DNA of 22,474 nucleotides from positions 9,864-32,337 of the forward strand of contig DBWU01000059.1 in assembly GCA_002309395.1 (NCBI GenBank). The letters are read 5' to 3'. Both the position numbers and the translations under genes were made by a program. Origin of the DNA: Oscillospiraceae bacterium UBA1230 (GTDB lineage Bacteria; Bacillota; Clostridia; Oscillospirales; Oscillospiraceae). The notes beneath the pieces are model-generated. The model searched no databases. It was not told the origin of the DNA and saw only the letters and a list, made by a program, of their open reading frames with translations. Positions 1 through 6,577 of the stretch are shown here, in pieces. Each line of letters opens with the position of its first letter. Position 1 is the stretch's first letter.

Positions 1-163
1 TGGCGACGAAATCCTTGACCACCTTATAGCTGACGTCCGCTTCCAGCAACGCAAGACGCACCTCGCGCATCCCGGCGCGTACGTCATCCTCCGTCAGCCG
101 GCCTTTGCCGCGCAAACGGCGGAACGCTGTGTTCAGTTTTTCGCTCAATCCCTCAAAGGCCAT
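1..163 (-). CDS. ffh: Signal recognition particle protein Ffh (SRP54), N-terminal part only
   Basis: The reverse strand from 163 encodes MAFEGLSEKLNTAFRRLRGK and continues to the window edge, giving about 54 codons. This is the start of the four-helix N domain of the SRP54 GTPase, which binds signal sequences on ribosomes together with 4.5S RNA and delivers them to FtsY at the membrane. The G and M domains lie outside the window. The ATG follows an AAGGAGTAACGGGGC stretch that overlaps the end of ylxM, whose stop codon lies 6 nt upstream, so the two genes are co-transcribed and probably translationally coupled. ylxM-ffh is a well-known Firmicute pair, and this context supports the call despite the short fragment. 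Confidence 0.93.
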   Translation of the reverse strand, partial: MAFEGLSEKLNTAFRRLRGKGRLTEDDVRAGMREVRLALLEADVSYKVVKDFVA

Positions 164-169
164 GCCCCG

Positions 170-535
170 TTACTCCTTCAGCGCGGCGATATTCTTCTCG
201 ATGATATCTGCCAAGCGCCCCAACTCGGGATTTTCATAACGGCGGTAGTTCAGCTCCCGCAGTTGACGGGCGGCGTCCTCAATGGCGCCGATCTTCGCCT
301 GCAGTCCCATAAATCGCTTCACGATGCCGGTCTTCTCCTCCACGTCGTTCATCACCGCTTCGGCACGGATGATCACGTCACGCACGCCTTGCCGGGAAAC
401 GCCGTAGTTCTCGGCGATCTCGCTCAAGGACAGATCCTCGTTGTAATAGAGATCGTAAAACTCCTTTTGCCGCTCGGTGAGGAGTTCGCCGTAAAAATCA
501 TAAAGCATGGTCATGCGAAACGTCTGGCTTTTCAC
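170..535 (-). CDS. ylxM: YlxM family HTH protein (UPF0122), SRP-associated
   Basis: This encodes a small helix-turn-helix protein of about 121 aa. I chose the GTG at 535 because AGGAGGAGA lies 8 nt upstream. An in-frame ATG at 613 would start upstream of the promoter, and ATGs at 514 and 508 lack such a site. The product begins MKSQTFRMTMLYDFYGELLT and carries a sigma70 region 4-like HTH (LSLSEIAENYGVSRQGVRDV) near residues 30-50. Family knowledge: YlxM sits upstream of ffh in Firmicutes and is thought to modulate the SRP pathway. The HTH also permits nucleic acid binding. It is the first gene of a ylxM-ffh operon with its own strong promoter. The family call is sure; the start is probable. 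Confidence 0.93.
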   Translation of the reverse strand: MKSQTFRMTMLYDFYGELLTERQKEFYDLYYNEDLSLSEIAENYGVSRQGVRDVIIRAEAVMNDVEEKTGIVKRFMGLQAKIGAIEDAARQLRELNYRRYENPELGRLADIIEKNIAALKE

Positions 536-580
536 GGATGCATCTCCTCCTGTAAAGTATTTTGCCTTTACAACAAAACT

Positions 581-609
581 ATGATACACGATTTCATGGG
601 ATTTGTCAA
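581..609 (-). promoter_or_regulatory. Sigma-A promoter for ylxM-ffh
   Basis: On the minus strand a perfect -35 TTGACA (609-604) is followed by a 17-nt spacer and -10 TATCAT (586-581). It lies about 46 nt upstream of the chosen GTG start of ylxM, which supports that start over the longer reading frame. Confidence 0.85.
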
Positions 610-643
610 GCAAATTTTCGTCGATTTACCTGCCGGAATCGCA

Positions 644-1606
644 TCATTTTTCCGGGAAAAACGTCTGCAAAAACGGCACGTTTTTCACCGTGAAACTGCG
701 GCCGCGCAGATAGTTCAGGCAGCCTGCGTCGGTGGGCAGATCAAAGCTGACGCGATAGGCCCACAACGCCTGTCGGGTCTGTCCGCAGCGGCGGTTTACC
801 TCGCCCCTGCCGTATTTCCCGTCTCCCAGCAACGGGCAACCCATATCCGCAAAGGAAGCGCGGATCTGGTGGGTTCGTCCCGTTTCCAGCGATACTTCCA
901 CCAGACTCAGTTCACCGCGGTTTTGGAGCGTTTTATAGTGGGTCACCGCCGTCTTACCGCCGCTGACAGGGCGGTGATAGACCGACACCGTATTGTGCTT
1001 TTCATCTTTCAGGAGAAAACAGCGGATCGTCCCCTCGGTGGGGCGCGGCCGCCCGACGGTGATACACAGATAGTGTTTCCCGATCTCCCGGCTGCGGATC
1101 TTTTCATTGAGGATGCGGAGGGTTTCGGCGTTTTTCGCCGCCAACACGATACCGCCGGTGTTGCGGTCTATCCTGTTGCACAGAGCAGGTGTAAAGCTGT
1201 TTTCCTTGCGAGGATCCCACTCCCCTTTTTGGTATAAATACGCCTGCACGTGGTGGATCAGCGTATTCACCTTCTCCGTCTCGTCGGCATGCACTACAAG
1301 ACCCGGCCTTTTGTTCAGAAGCAACAGATTTTCATCTTCATAGAGAATATCCAAATGAGGCGTAAAGGCGGAGTAAAACCGGTCGTCCTCCTGAGGCGCT
1401 TCAAAAAACGCGTCGCTGATATAGAGAGAAAGTACGTCCCCCTCCTGCAGCCGCGCGTCGCGCTGCGCCCTGGCGCCGTTATGCTTGATATCTTTACAGC
1501 GGATGTACTTTTGCATAAGACCTGCCGGCAATCCGGGGACCGACTTGGATATAAAACGGTCCAGCCGCATTCCCGCGTCGTTTTTCCCCACGGTCAACTC
1601 GCGCAT
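644..1606 (-). CDS. RluA-family 23S rRNA/tRNA pseudouridine synthase with S4 domain
   Basis: This 320-aa protein would isomerise specific uridines in rRNA or tRNA to pseudouridine. Residues 1-65 resemble an S4 RNA-binding domain (AGMRLDRFISK near 11-21). The catalytic domain follows from about 85. The catalytic motif reads NRIDRNTGGIVLAAKN with Asp147, where the common form is HRLDxxTSG; as I recall, this variant is common in clostridial members. The conserved GRTHQIRASFADMG and LLGDGKYG motifs follow. The ATG at 1606 has GAGGAGG at good spacing, and a promoter lies upstream. The length fits RluC/RluD-type enzymes. The exact target site cannot be assigned from sequence. It is divergent from yceD. 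Confidence 0.93.
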   Translation of the reverse strand: MRELTVGKNDAGMRLDRFISKSVPGLPAGLMQKYIRCKDIKHNGARAQRDARLQEGDVLSLYISDAFFEAPQEDDRFYSAFTPHLDILYEDENLLLLNKRPGLVVHADETEKVNTLIHHVQAYLYQKGEWDPRKENSFTPALCNRIDRNTGGIVLAAKNAETLRILNEKIRSREIGKHYLCITVGRPRPTEGTIRCFLLKDEKHNTVSVYHRPVSGGKTAVTHYKTLQNRGELSLVEVSLETGRTHQIRASFADMGCPLLGDGKYGRGEVNRRCGQTRQALWAYRVSFDLPTDAGCLNYLRGRSFTVKNVPFLQTFFPEK

Positions 1607-1635
1607 AAGTTCGCCTCCTCTCCCATTCCCCTCCT

Positions 1636-1663
1636 ATTCTATCTCTTTTTGGAAAAAAGTCAA
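1636..1663 (-). promoter_or_regulatory. Promoter for the S4-RluA pseudouridine synthase
   Basis: Minus strand: -35 TTGACT (1663-1658), 16-nt spacer, -10 TAGAAT (1641-1636), about 30 nt upstream of the ATG at 1606. It is back-to-back with the yceD promoter. Confidence 0.7.
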
Positions 1664-1682
1664 AATATTTGTGAGAAAATGT

Positions 1683-1711
1683 TTGACAAGCGCCTTGTCA
1701 TCTACTATAAT
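1683..1711 (+). promoter_or_regulatory. Consensus sigma-A promoter for yceD-rpmF, with overlapping palindrome
   Basis: TTGACA (1683-1688), a 17-nt spacer and TATAAT (1706-1711) match both consensus hexamers exactly. Transcription should start near 1718, giving a leader of about 20 nt before the ATG at 1739. The -35 box is inside a perfect inverted repeat, TGACAAG-CGC-CTTGTCA (1684-1700), that could be an operator. Confidence 0.9.
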
Positions 1712-1738
1712 ATCAGTCGTGTCATTGCGAGGTGTGTT

Positions 1739-2233
1739 ATGCGTCTGAACGTCAACAAGCTGTTGCATACGCCGGGTAAGCGCGAGGAGTTCCATTTCAC
1801 CATGGACTTGAGCGACTTGACGTTCGGCGGTATGCGCCCTGTCTCACGCCCCGTCGCTGTGGACGGCGTGGTGCGGAACGAGGCAGGCGTCCTGCTGTGT
1901 GAGCTGACAGCGCAGACAACGCTTTGCGCCGTGTGCGATCGGTGTCTGACCGAGTTCGATCTCCCGAAATCCGCGTCCTATGCCTGTGTTCTGGCGGAGG
2001 AAAAGCAGTTTGACGATAACGAAGAGATCGTTCTTTTGGAAGATGATACGGTAGATCTTGCCACGCTGGCGCGTACCGCGTTTATCCTTGCCATGGACAT
2101 GAAGATTCTCTGTTCGCCGGATTGCAAAGGTCTTTGCGGCGGTTGCGGCGCCAATTTGAACGTGGAGCCGTGCCGGTGCAAAAAAGAAACAGACCCCCGG
2201 CTCATGAAGCTGGCAAGTCTGTTGGAGCGGTGA
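1739..2233 (+). CDS. yceD: YceD family protein (DUF177), 23S rRNA accumulation protein
   Basis: This is a 164-aa DUF177 protein. The family is encoded just before rpmF in many bacteria and in E. coli promotes 23S rRNA accumulation and 50S assembly. The N-terminus MRLNVNKLLHTPGKREEFHF is typical. It is cysteine-rich: CAVCDRC at 63-69, and a C-terminal cluster with CSPDCKGLCGGCG (125-137) and CRC (145-147), which suggests zinc binding. The ATG at 1739 follows GAGGTG and the consensus promoter; longer in-frame starts run back through the promoter and the antisense of the neighbouring gene. The stop codon is 58 nt before rpmF, so the two form one operon. Confidence 0.93.
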   Translation: MRLNVNKLLHTPGKREEFHFTMDLSDLTFGGMRPVSRPVAVDGVVRNEAGVLLCELTAQTTLCAVCDRCLTEFDLPKSASYACVLAEEKQFDDNEEIVLLEDDTVDLATLARTAFILAMDMKILCSPDCKGLCGGCGANLNVEPCRCKKETDPRLMKLASLLER

Positions 2234-2256
2234 CGGCGAGCGACCCACTATAAATT

Positions 2257-2270
2257 ACTGCCCAGGCAGT
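2257..2270 (+). other. Small inverted repeat in the yceD-rpmF gap
   Basis: ACTGC-CCAG-GCAGT forms a 5-bp stem with a 4-nt loop (or the palindrome ACTGCC-CA-GGCAGT in DNA), 8 nt before the AAGGAGGTG site of rpmF. It could influence rpmF initiation or mRNA processing, but it is short and may be chance. Confidence 0.35.
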
Positions 2271-2291
2271 TACGACCAAGGAGGTGTCAAC

Positions 2292-2489
2292 ATGGCAGTC
2301 CCGAAAGGAAAAGTATCCAAGCAAAGACGCAACAAAAGACGCAGCTCCGTGTGGAAGCTGGCGGCTCCCGGTTTGGTGGCATGCCCCAAGTGCGGCGCGC
2401 TGCATCTGCCTCACAGAATGTGCCCGGAATGCGGTACCTATAACGGCCGCGAGCTCAAGGTCATCAAGTCCGTGGCGGCGGAAAAGTAA
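2292..2489 (+). CDS. rpmF: 50S ribosomal protein L32 (zinc-binding form)
   Basis: This is a 65-aa L32. It starts MAVPKGKVSKQRRNKRRSSV and carries a complete zinc ribbon CPKC (31-34) and CPEC (44-47), so it is the zinc-dependent form rather than the zinc-free paralogue made under zinc starvation in some Firmicutes. It belongs to the large ribosomal subunit. A strong AAGGAGGTG precedes the ATG. It follows yceD, the usual arrangement, but plsX, often next in Firmicutes, is absent: a terminator follows at once. Confidence 0.98.
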   Translation: MAVPKGKVSKQRRNKRRSSVWKLAAPGLVACPKCGALHLPHRMCPECGTYNGRELKVIKSVAAEK

Positions 2490-2504
2490 TCGTGTGTCCT
2501 TGTT

Positions 2505-2537
2505 GGGAGGGAAGCTCTGTCTTCCCTCCCTTACTTT
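2505..2537 (+). terminator. Intrinsic terminator of yceD-rpmF
   Basis: A perfect 10-bp stem GGGAGGGAAG (2505-2514) / CTTCCCTCCC (2521-2530) with the loop CTCTGT is followed by TTACTTTTTG. The U-rich side is on the plus strand. The hairpin abuts the stop codon of the convergent GNAT gene and may also help end that transcript. Confidence 0.85.
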
Positions 2538-3106
2538 TTGTCCGCCGCCGCCTGTGTTCTGTACGGCTGGACCGCCCTCTGGCACGCGTGGCACGTGCCG
2601 ATCCGCTTCCCCAGCCACGCCATATGATACCAGCGCCCGAACTTATAGCCGCAGCACGGAAAGCGCCCCTGTTCCTCATAACCCATATGCCGGTGAAAAT
2701 CGATGCTGTTGCCGGTCAGATACTCGTCGTCCCGCTCCGGGTACGCCACGCAGGCGTACAGGTTGACGATCCCCATGTGCCGGAGCGCCTGTTCCAAGGC
2801 GTGATAGAGCAACCGCCCAACGCCCCGTTTCCGGTCGGAGCGATCCACGTAGACCGTCACCTCGCAGTCCCAGTCGTACGCCGCGCGAGCGGCAAAAGGT
2901 CCTGCGTAGGCGTATCCCAGCACGGCGCCGTCCTCCTCCGCTACCAGATAAGGGTAGCGCCGCATGGTGGTCTCCATGCGCTTTTCAAACGCCTCCTGTG
3001 ACGGTACCGCATATTCAAAAGAGATCGCCGTATGGCGCACGTAATAGCCGTAGATCTCCAAAAGTCGCGGACAATCCGCCATCGTCGCGTCGCGAATGAG
3101 AACCAT
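2531..3106 (-). CDS. GNAT N-acetyltransferase, phosphinothricin acetyltransferase-like
   Basis: This is a 191-aa GNAT enzyme. The ATG at 3106 is chosen because GGAGGCGGAAAT precedes it; a longer frame starts upstream of the promoter -10. It starts MVLIRDATMADCPRLLEIYG. The acetyl-CoA loop is DRKRGVGRLL (91-100). The block GYAYAGPFAARAAYDWDCEV (64-83) and the C-terminal FHRHMGYEEQGRF resemble the PAT/bar (phosphinothricin) and methionine sulfoximine acetyltransferase branch. These enzymes transfer acetyl from acetyl-CoA to amino groups of small amino acid analogues; the true substrate here is unknown. A basic tail of about 20 residues follows the fold. It has its own promoter and is divergent from the DUF512 gene. 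Confidence 0.88.
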   Translation of the reverse strand: MVLIRDATMADCPRLLEIYGYYVRHTAISFEYAVPSQEAFEKRMETTMRRYPYLVAEEDGAVLGYAYAGPFAARAAYDWDCEVTVYVDRSDRKRGVGRLLYHALEQALRHMGIVNLYACVAYPERDDEYLTGNSIDFHRHMGYEEQGRFPCCGYKFGRWYHMAWLGKRIGTCHACQRAVQPYRTQAAADKK

Positions 3107-3146
3107 ATTTCCGCCTCCCTGCTGTGGTACTGATTCTTCAAGGTTC

Positions 3147-3175
3147 AGTATAGCAACCCGGCCCGTAATTTGCAA
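3147..3175 (-). promoter_or_regulatory. Promoter for the GNAT gene
   Basis: Minus strand: -35 TTGCAA (3175-3170), 17-nt spacer, -10 TATACT (3152-3147), about 40 nt upstream of the ATG at 3106. Confidence 0.75.
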
Positions 3176-3194
3176 GAGCCGCGCGATTCGCCCC

Positions 3195-3223
3195 TTGCCA
3201 ACGACGATGCTTTCGGCTATAAT
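3195..3223 (+). promoter_or_regulatory. Promoter for the DUF512-der-plsY-EamA operon
   Basis: TTGCCA (3195-3200), 17-nt spacer and a perfect TATAAT (3218-3223), 29 nt before the ATG at 3253. Only 19 bp separate this -35 from the -35 of the divergent GNAT promoter. Confidence 0.8.
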
Positions 3224-3252
3224 ACTATATTATCTTATTCTGAGGTCGCGCC

Positions 3253-4560
3253 ATGAGCACTTTGATCGCTTCCGTGGATGCAAACAGCCCTGCACAGCGG
3301 GCTCATATCACTCCGGGCGAGCAGTTGCTCGCCATCAACGGACACGCTGTCGCGGACGTGCTGGACTATCGGTTCTACGGCTATGACGCCAAGGTACAGC
3401 TCCGCCTCCGCCGGAGCGACGGCAGTGAGCACACCGTTCGCATCCGCAAGCCGGAGGGCGTGGATCTGGGGTTGAATTTCGATACCTATCTGATGGACGA
3501 GATGCGCCGGTGCGCCAACCACTGCATTTTCTGCTTCGTGGATCAAATGCCGCCGGGGATGCGCCAAAGCCTTTATATAAAGGATGACGACGCGCGTCTA
3601 TCCTTCCTGCTGGGCAATTATATCACCCTGACGAATCTCACGGAGCGTGAGGCACAGCGGATCATCGATCTGCACATCTCCCCCATCAACGTTTCCGTGC
3701 ACGCCACGGATCCCAAGCTCCACTGCGTAATGCTGGGCAATAAACAGGCGGAACGGTCCCTTGACTATATGCGCGCCTTTGGCAAAGCCGGGATCGAAAT
3801 GAACGGGCAGATCGTGGTCTGTCCCGGCTGGAATGACGGCGATCAGCTCCGGCGCACGCTGGGCGATCTCATGGATATGGGGTTCCACAGCTGTTCCATC
3901 GTGCCGGTGGGAATCACGAAATACCGGCAGGGTCTTGCCAAGCTCCGTCCGGTAGATCAGAAGACCGCCGGCGAGATCATCGATATTGCGGATGAATACG
4001 GCGCATCGGCGCTCTCCCGGTTCGGAACGCGGATGTTCTTCTGCGCTGATGAGCTGTATCTGCGCGCCGGACGGGAATTACCGGACGCCTCTTATTACGA
4101 GGAGTTCCGGCAACTGGAAAACGGCGTAGGGATGCTCCGGTCTCTGGAGCAGGAATTCATGCAGGCACTGGATCTAATGGATCCGCCCCGGGAGCCGTCG
4201 TTCTTCACGATCGCCACCGGGCGCGCCGCCGAAGGCTTTTTGCGCGATCTCCTGCGCCGGGCGCAGGAGCGGTTCCCCTCCCTCGAAGGTCAGGTAGCGG
4301 GGATCGACAACGATTTCTTCGGTCATACCATTGACGTGGCAGGTCTGCTCACCGGCGGCGATCTGGCGGCACAGCTGAAGCGTTACCCCTCGCCGGGACG
4401 GGTGCTGCTGCCGCTTCACATGCTGCGCCACGGAGAGACGGTGTTTCTGGACGATTATACCGTAGAGCGTCTGGCGCAGGAATTAGGCTGCCCCGTGGAG
4501 ATCGTCGGCACAGACGGCGGCGATCTGGCGGACGCCATGTTTTCATCAGTAGGAGGTTGA
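3253..4560 (+). CDS. PDZ and radical SAM protein with DUF512 domain
   Basis: This 435-aa protein has three parts. Residues 1-65 are PDZ-like (ITPGEQLLAINGHAV). A radical SAM-type centre has CANHCIFC with Cys87, Cys91 and Cys94, followed by FVDQMPPGMRQSLY. The C-terminal DUF512 region starts near 200. The three cysteines should hold a [4Fe-4S] cluster that cleaves S-adenosylmethionine. The family is common in Clostridia and cyanobacteria, and its substrate is unknown to me. It lies upstream of der with a 2-nt gap, and AGGAGG for der is inside its 3' end, so translation is probably coupled. That context hints at a role in ribosome or RNA maturation, which is inference. The ATG follows TGAGGTCG and a good promoter. 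Confidence 0.92.
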   Translation: MSTLIASVDANSPAQRAHITPGEQLLAINGHAVADVLDYRFYGYDAKVQLRLRRSDGSEHTVRIRKPEGVDLGLNFDTYLMDEMRRCANHCIFCFVDQMPPGMRQSLYIKDDDARLSFLLGNYITLTNLTEREAQRIIDLHISPINVSVHATDPKLHCVMLGNKQAERSLDYMRAFGKAGIEMNGQIVVCPGWNDGDQLRRTLGDLMDMGFHSCSIVPVGITKYRQGLAKLRPVDQKTAGEIIDIADEYGASALSRFGTRMFFCADELYLRAGRELPDASYYEEFRQLENGVGMLRSLEQEFMQALDLMDPPREPSFFTIATGRAAEGFLRDLLRRAQERFPSLEGQVAGIDNDFFGHTIDVAGLLTGGDLAAQLKRYPSPGRVLLPLHMLRHGETVFLDDYTVERLAQELGCPVEIVGTDGGDLADAMFSSVGG

Positions 4561-4562
4561 CT

Positions 4563-5891
4563 ATGTCAAAACCTTTGGTAGCCATCGTGGGGCGCCCCAA
4601 CGTGGGCAAATCCATGCTTTTCAATAAACTGATCGGGCAGCGGCTGTCCATCGTGGAGGACACGCCCGGCGTCACCCGGGACCGGATCTACGGCGAGTGC
4701 GAGTGGGTAGGCCGCCGCTTTACGCTGGTGGATACCGGCGGCATTGAGCCGGGTACCGACAGTCAGATCCTTCAGTTCATGCGTCAGCAGGCGCAAATCG
4801 CCATTGACAATGCCACGGTCATCGTTCTGGTGACCGATATCAAAAGCGGGCTCACCGCCTCCGATCAGGAGGTGGCGAATCTCCTGCAGCGCTCCGGAAA
4901 ACCCATCGTGCTGGCGGTGAACAAGATGGACGCCACCGGCGCCGCCGACCCGGATTTCTATGAGTTTTACAATTTGGGATTGGGCGATCCCATCGCCGTT
5001 TCCGCTGTACACGGGCACGGCACCGGCGATCTGCTGGACGCCTGTGTGGCGCATTTTCCGCCCCAGACGGAGGCGGAAGAGGATTCCGACGTGATCCAGG
5101 TCGCTATCATTGGCCGTCCGAACGTGGGAAAATCCAGCCTGACCAACCGCATTTTAGGTGAAGAGCGCGTCATCGTCAGTGACGTGGCAGGCACTACCCG
5201 TGACGCCATCGACAGCTATTTTGAAAACGAATCCGGCAAGTATAACTTTATCGACACCGCCGGTATGCGTAGAAAAGCCAAGGTGGACGACGCGATCGAG
5301 AAATACAGCGTCTTGCGCGCCACCATGGCGATCGAGCGGAGTGACGTGTGTTTGATCCTGCTGGACGCGCAGGACGGTGTGACGGAGCAGGATACCAAGG
5401 TGGCAGGTCTTGCCCACGAGGCCGGGAAGGCGTGCATCATCGTGGTCAACAAGTGGGACGCCGTGGAAAAAGACGGCAAGACCATGGATAGGATGCGCGA
5501 GGAGATCCGGCGTGATCTTAGCTATATGACGTACGCCCCCATCCTCTTTATTTCCGCCCTGACCGGCCAGCGGATCGACCGGCTGTTTTCTCTTATCAAC
5601 TACGTAAACGATCAATCCGCCATGCGTATTACCACCGGAATGCTCAACTCCGTGCTGGCGGACGCACAGACCCGCGTCCAGCCGCCCACCGACAAGGGCA
5701 GACGGCTGAAGATCTACTATATGACCCAGGTAGGGATCAAGCCGCCCCACTTTGTGGTATTTTGCAACGATAAGAAGCTCTTTCACTTTTCCTACCGCCG
5801 GTATCTGGAAAACCAGATCCGCGGCGTATTCGGTCTGGAAGGCACACCGGTCATTTTGAGTATCCGCCAAAAGGGCGAGGAGGACAACTGA
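4563..5891 (+). CDS. der: Ribosome biogenesis GTPase Der (EngA)
   Basis: This is a 442-aa tandem GTPase needed for 50S assembly. The first G domain has GRPNVGKS (10-17), DTPGVTRD (33-40), DTGG (57-60) and NKMD (120-123). The second has GRPNVGKS (184-191), DVAGTTRD (207-214), DTAG (231-234) and NKWD (296-299). A KH-like C-terminal domain follows from about 355 and ends in an acidic tail. All nucleotide-binding residues are present and the length is normal. I chose the ATG at 4563, preceded by AGGAGG, over an in-frame TTG at 4557. Its TGA overlaps the plsY ATG by one base, so plsY translation is coupled. Confidence 0.98.
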   Translation: MSKPLVAIVGRPNVGKSMLFNKLIGQRLSIVEDTPGVTRDRIYGECEWVGRRFTLVDTGGIEPGTDSQILQFMRQQAQIAIDNATVIVLVTDIKSGLTASDQEVANLLQRSGKPIVLAVNKMDATGAADPDFYEFYNLGLGDPIAVSAVHGHGTGDLLDACVAHFPPQTEAEEDSDVIQVAIIGRPNVGKSSLTNRILGEERVIVSDVAGTTRDAIDSYFENESGKYNFIDTAGMRRKAKVDDAIEKYSVLRATMAIERSDVCLILLDAQDGVTEQDTKVAGLAHEAGKACIIVVNKWDAVEKDGKTMDRMREEIRRDLSYMTYAPILFISALTGQRIDRLFSLINYVNDQSAMRITTGMLNSVLADAQTRVQPPTDKGRRLKIYYMTQVGIKPPHFVVFCNDKKLFHFSYRRYLENQIRGVFGLEGTPVILSIRQKGEEDN

Positions 5892-6577
5892 TGTTTCGTG
5901 CGTTTATTATCGCCGTGGTGCTGTTGATGGGTTATTTCTTCGGCTGTATCAACGGTTCGGTCATGGTATCTCACTTTCTTATCGGTGACGACGTGCGCCG
6001 CCACGGGAGCGGCAACGCCGGTTTGACCAACTTCTACCGCACCTACGGGGCGAAGTACGCTCTGGCGGTCATCGCCATCGACATGGGGAAAACCGTTCTT
6101 GCCGCGCTGATCGGCGGCTTTATGCTCCGGCACGTGATGCAGGATTGGCTGCTGGGCGTGCTCATTGCCGGTATCGGCTGTGAGCTGGGTCATATCTTCC
6201 CTGTCTTCTTCGGCTTTAAGGGCGGCAAGGGCATTCTCTCCGGCGGCGTACTGGTGATCATGATGGATTGGCGCATTGCGCTGGTGGCGTGGGGTCTTTT
6301 CTTGCTGCTGTGGCTCACCACGCGGTACGTATCGCTGGGCTCGGTGTGCGCCTCGTTGAGCATTCCCGTCACCGCCTGCTTCGTCTTTGGCGGACAGTGG
6401 GTGCATCTACTCCTGTGTGCGGTTTTGTCTGGATTGGTGGTCTACTGCCACCGCGGCAATATCGACCGGCTGATCCATCACCGGGAAAACAAATTCCGCT
6501 GGCACGTCCATCCCCTGCCGGCAGAAACGCCGCCGGCGCAGGATCGTGAGGCGCAGGACGGTGAGGAGCAGGTATGA
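5891..6577 (+). CDS. plsY: Acyl-phosphate glycerol-3-phosphate acyltransferase PlsY
   Basis: This is a 228-aa integral membrane enzyme that transfers the acyl group from acyl-phosphate (made by PlsX) to glycerol-3-phosphate, the first step of phospholipid synthesis. Family motifs are present: GSGNAGLTN (39-47), GHIFPVFFGFKGGKG (100-114) and HRGNIDRL (187-194). Hydrophobic segments lie near 3-25, 57-79, 85-105, 120-142 and 150-186. The protein is somewhat longer than the usual 190-215 aa because of a polar, acidic C-terminal tail from about 205 (PAETPPAQDREAQDGEE). It overlaps der by 1 nt and the next gene by 4 nt (ATGA). plsX and gpsA, frequent partners, are not in the window. Confidence 0.97.
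   Translation: MFRAFIIAVVLLMGYFFGCINGSVMVSHFLIGDDVRRHGSGNAGLTNFYRTYGAKYALAVIAIDMGKTVLAALIGGFMLRHVMQDWLLGVLIAGIGCELGHIFPVFFGFKGGKGILSGGVLVIMMDWRIALVAWGLFLLLWLTTRYVSLGSVCASLSIPVTACFVFGGQWVHLLLCAVLSGLVVYCHRGNIDRLIHHRENKFRWHVHPLPAETPPAQDREAQDGEEQV

Noticed and set aside
647..661. TTTTTCC-C-GGAAAAA as a terminator of the S4-RluA gene
   Set aside because: The loop would be one base, too small for an RNA hairpin, and no U-run follows. I see no convincing terminator after this gene.
263..1237. A 324-codon plus-strand frame opposite ylxM and the S4-RluA gene
   Set aside because: It runs antisense through two recognised genes and the ylxM promoter, and the product shows no family resemblance.
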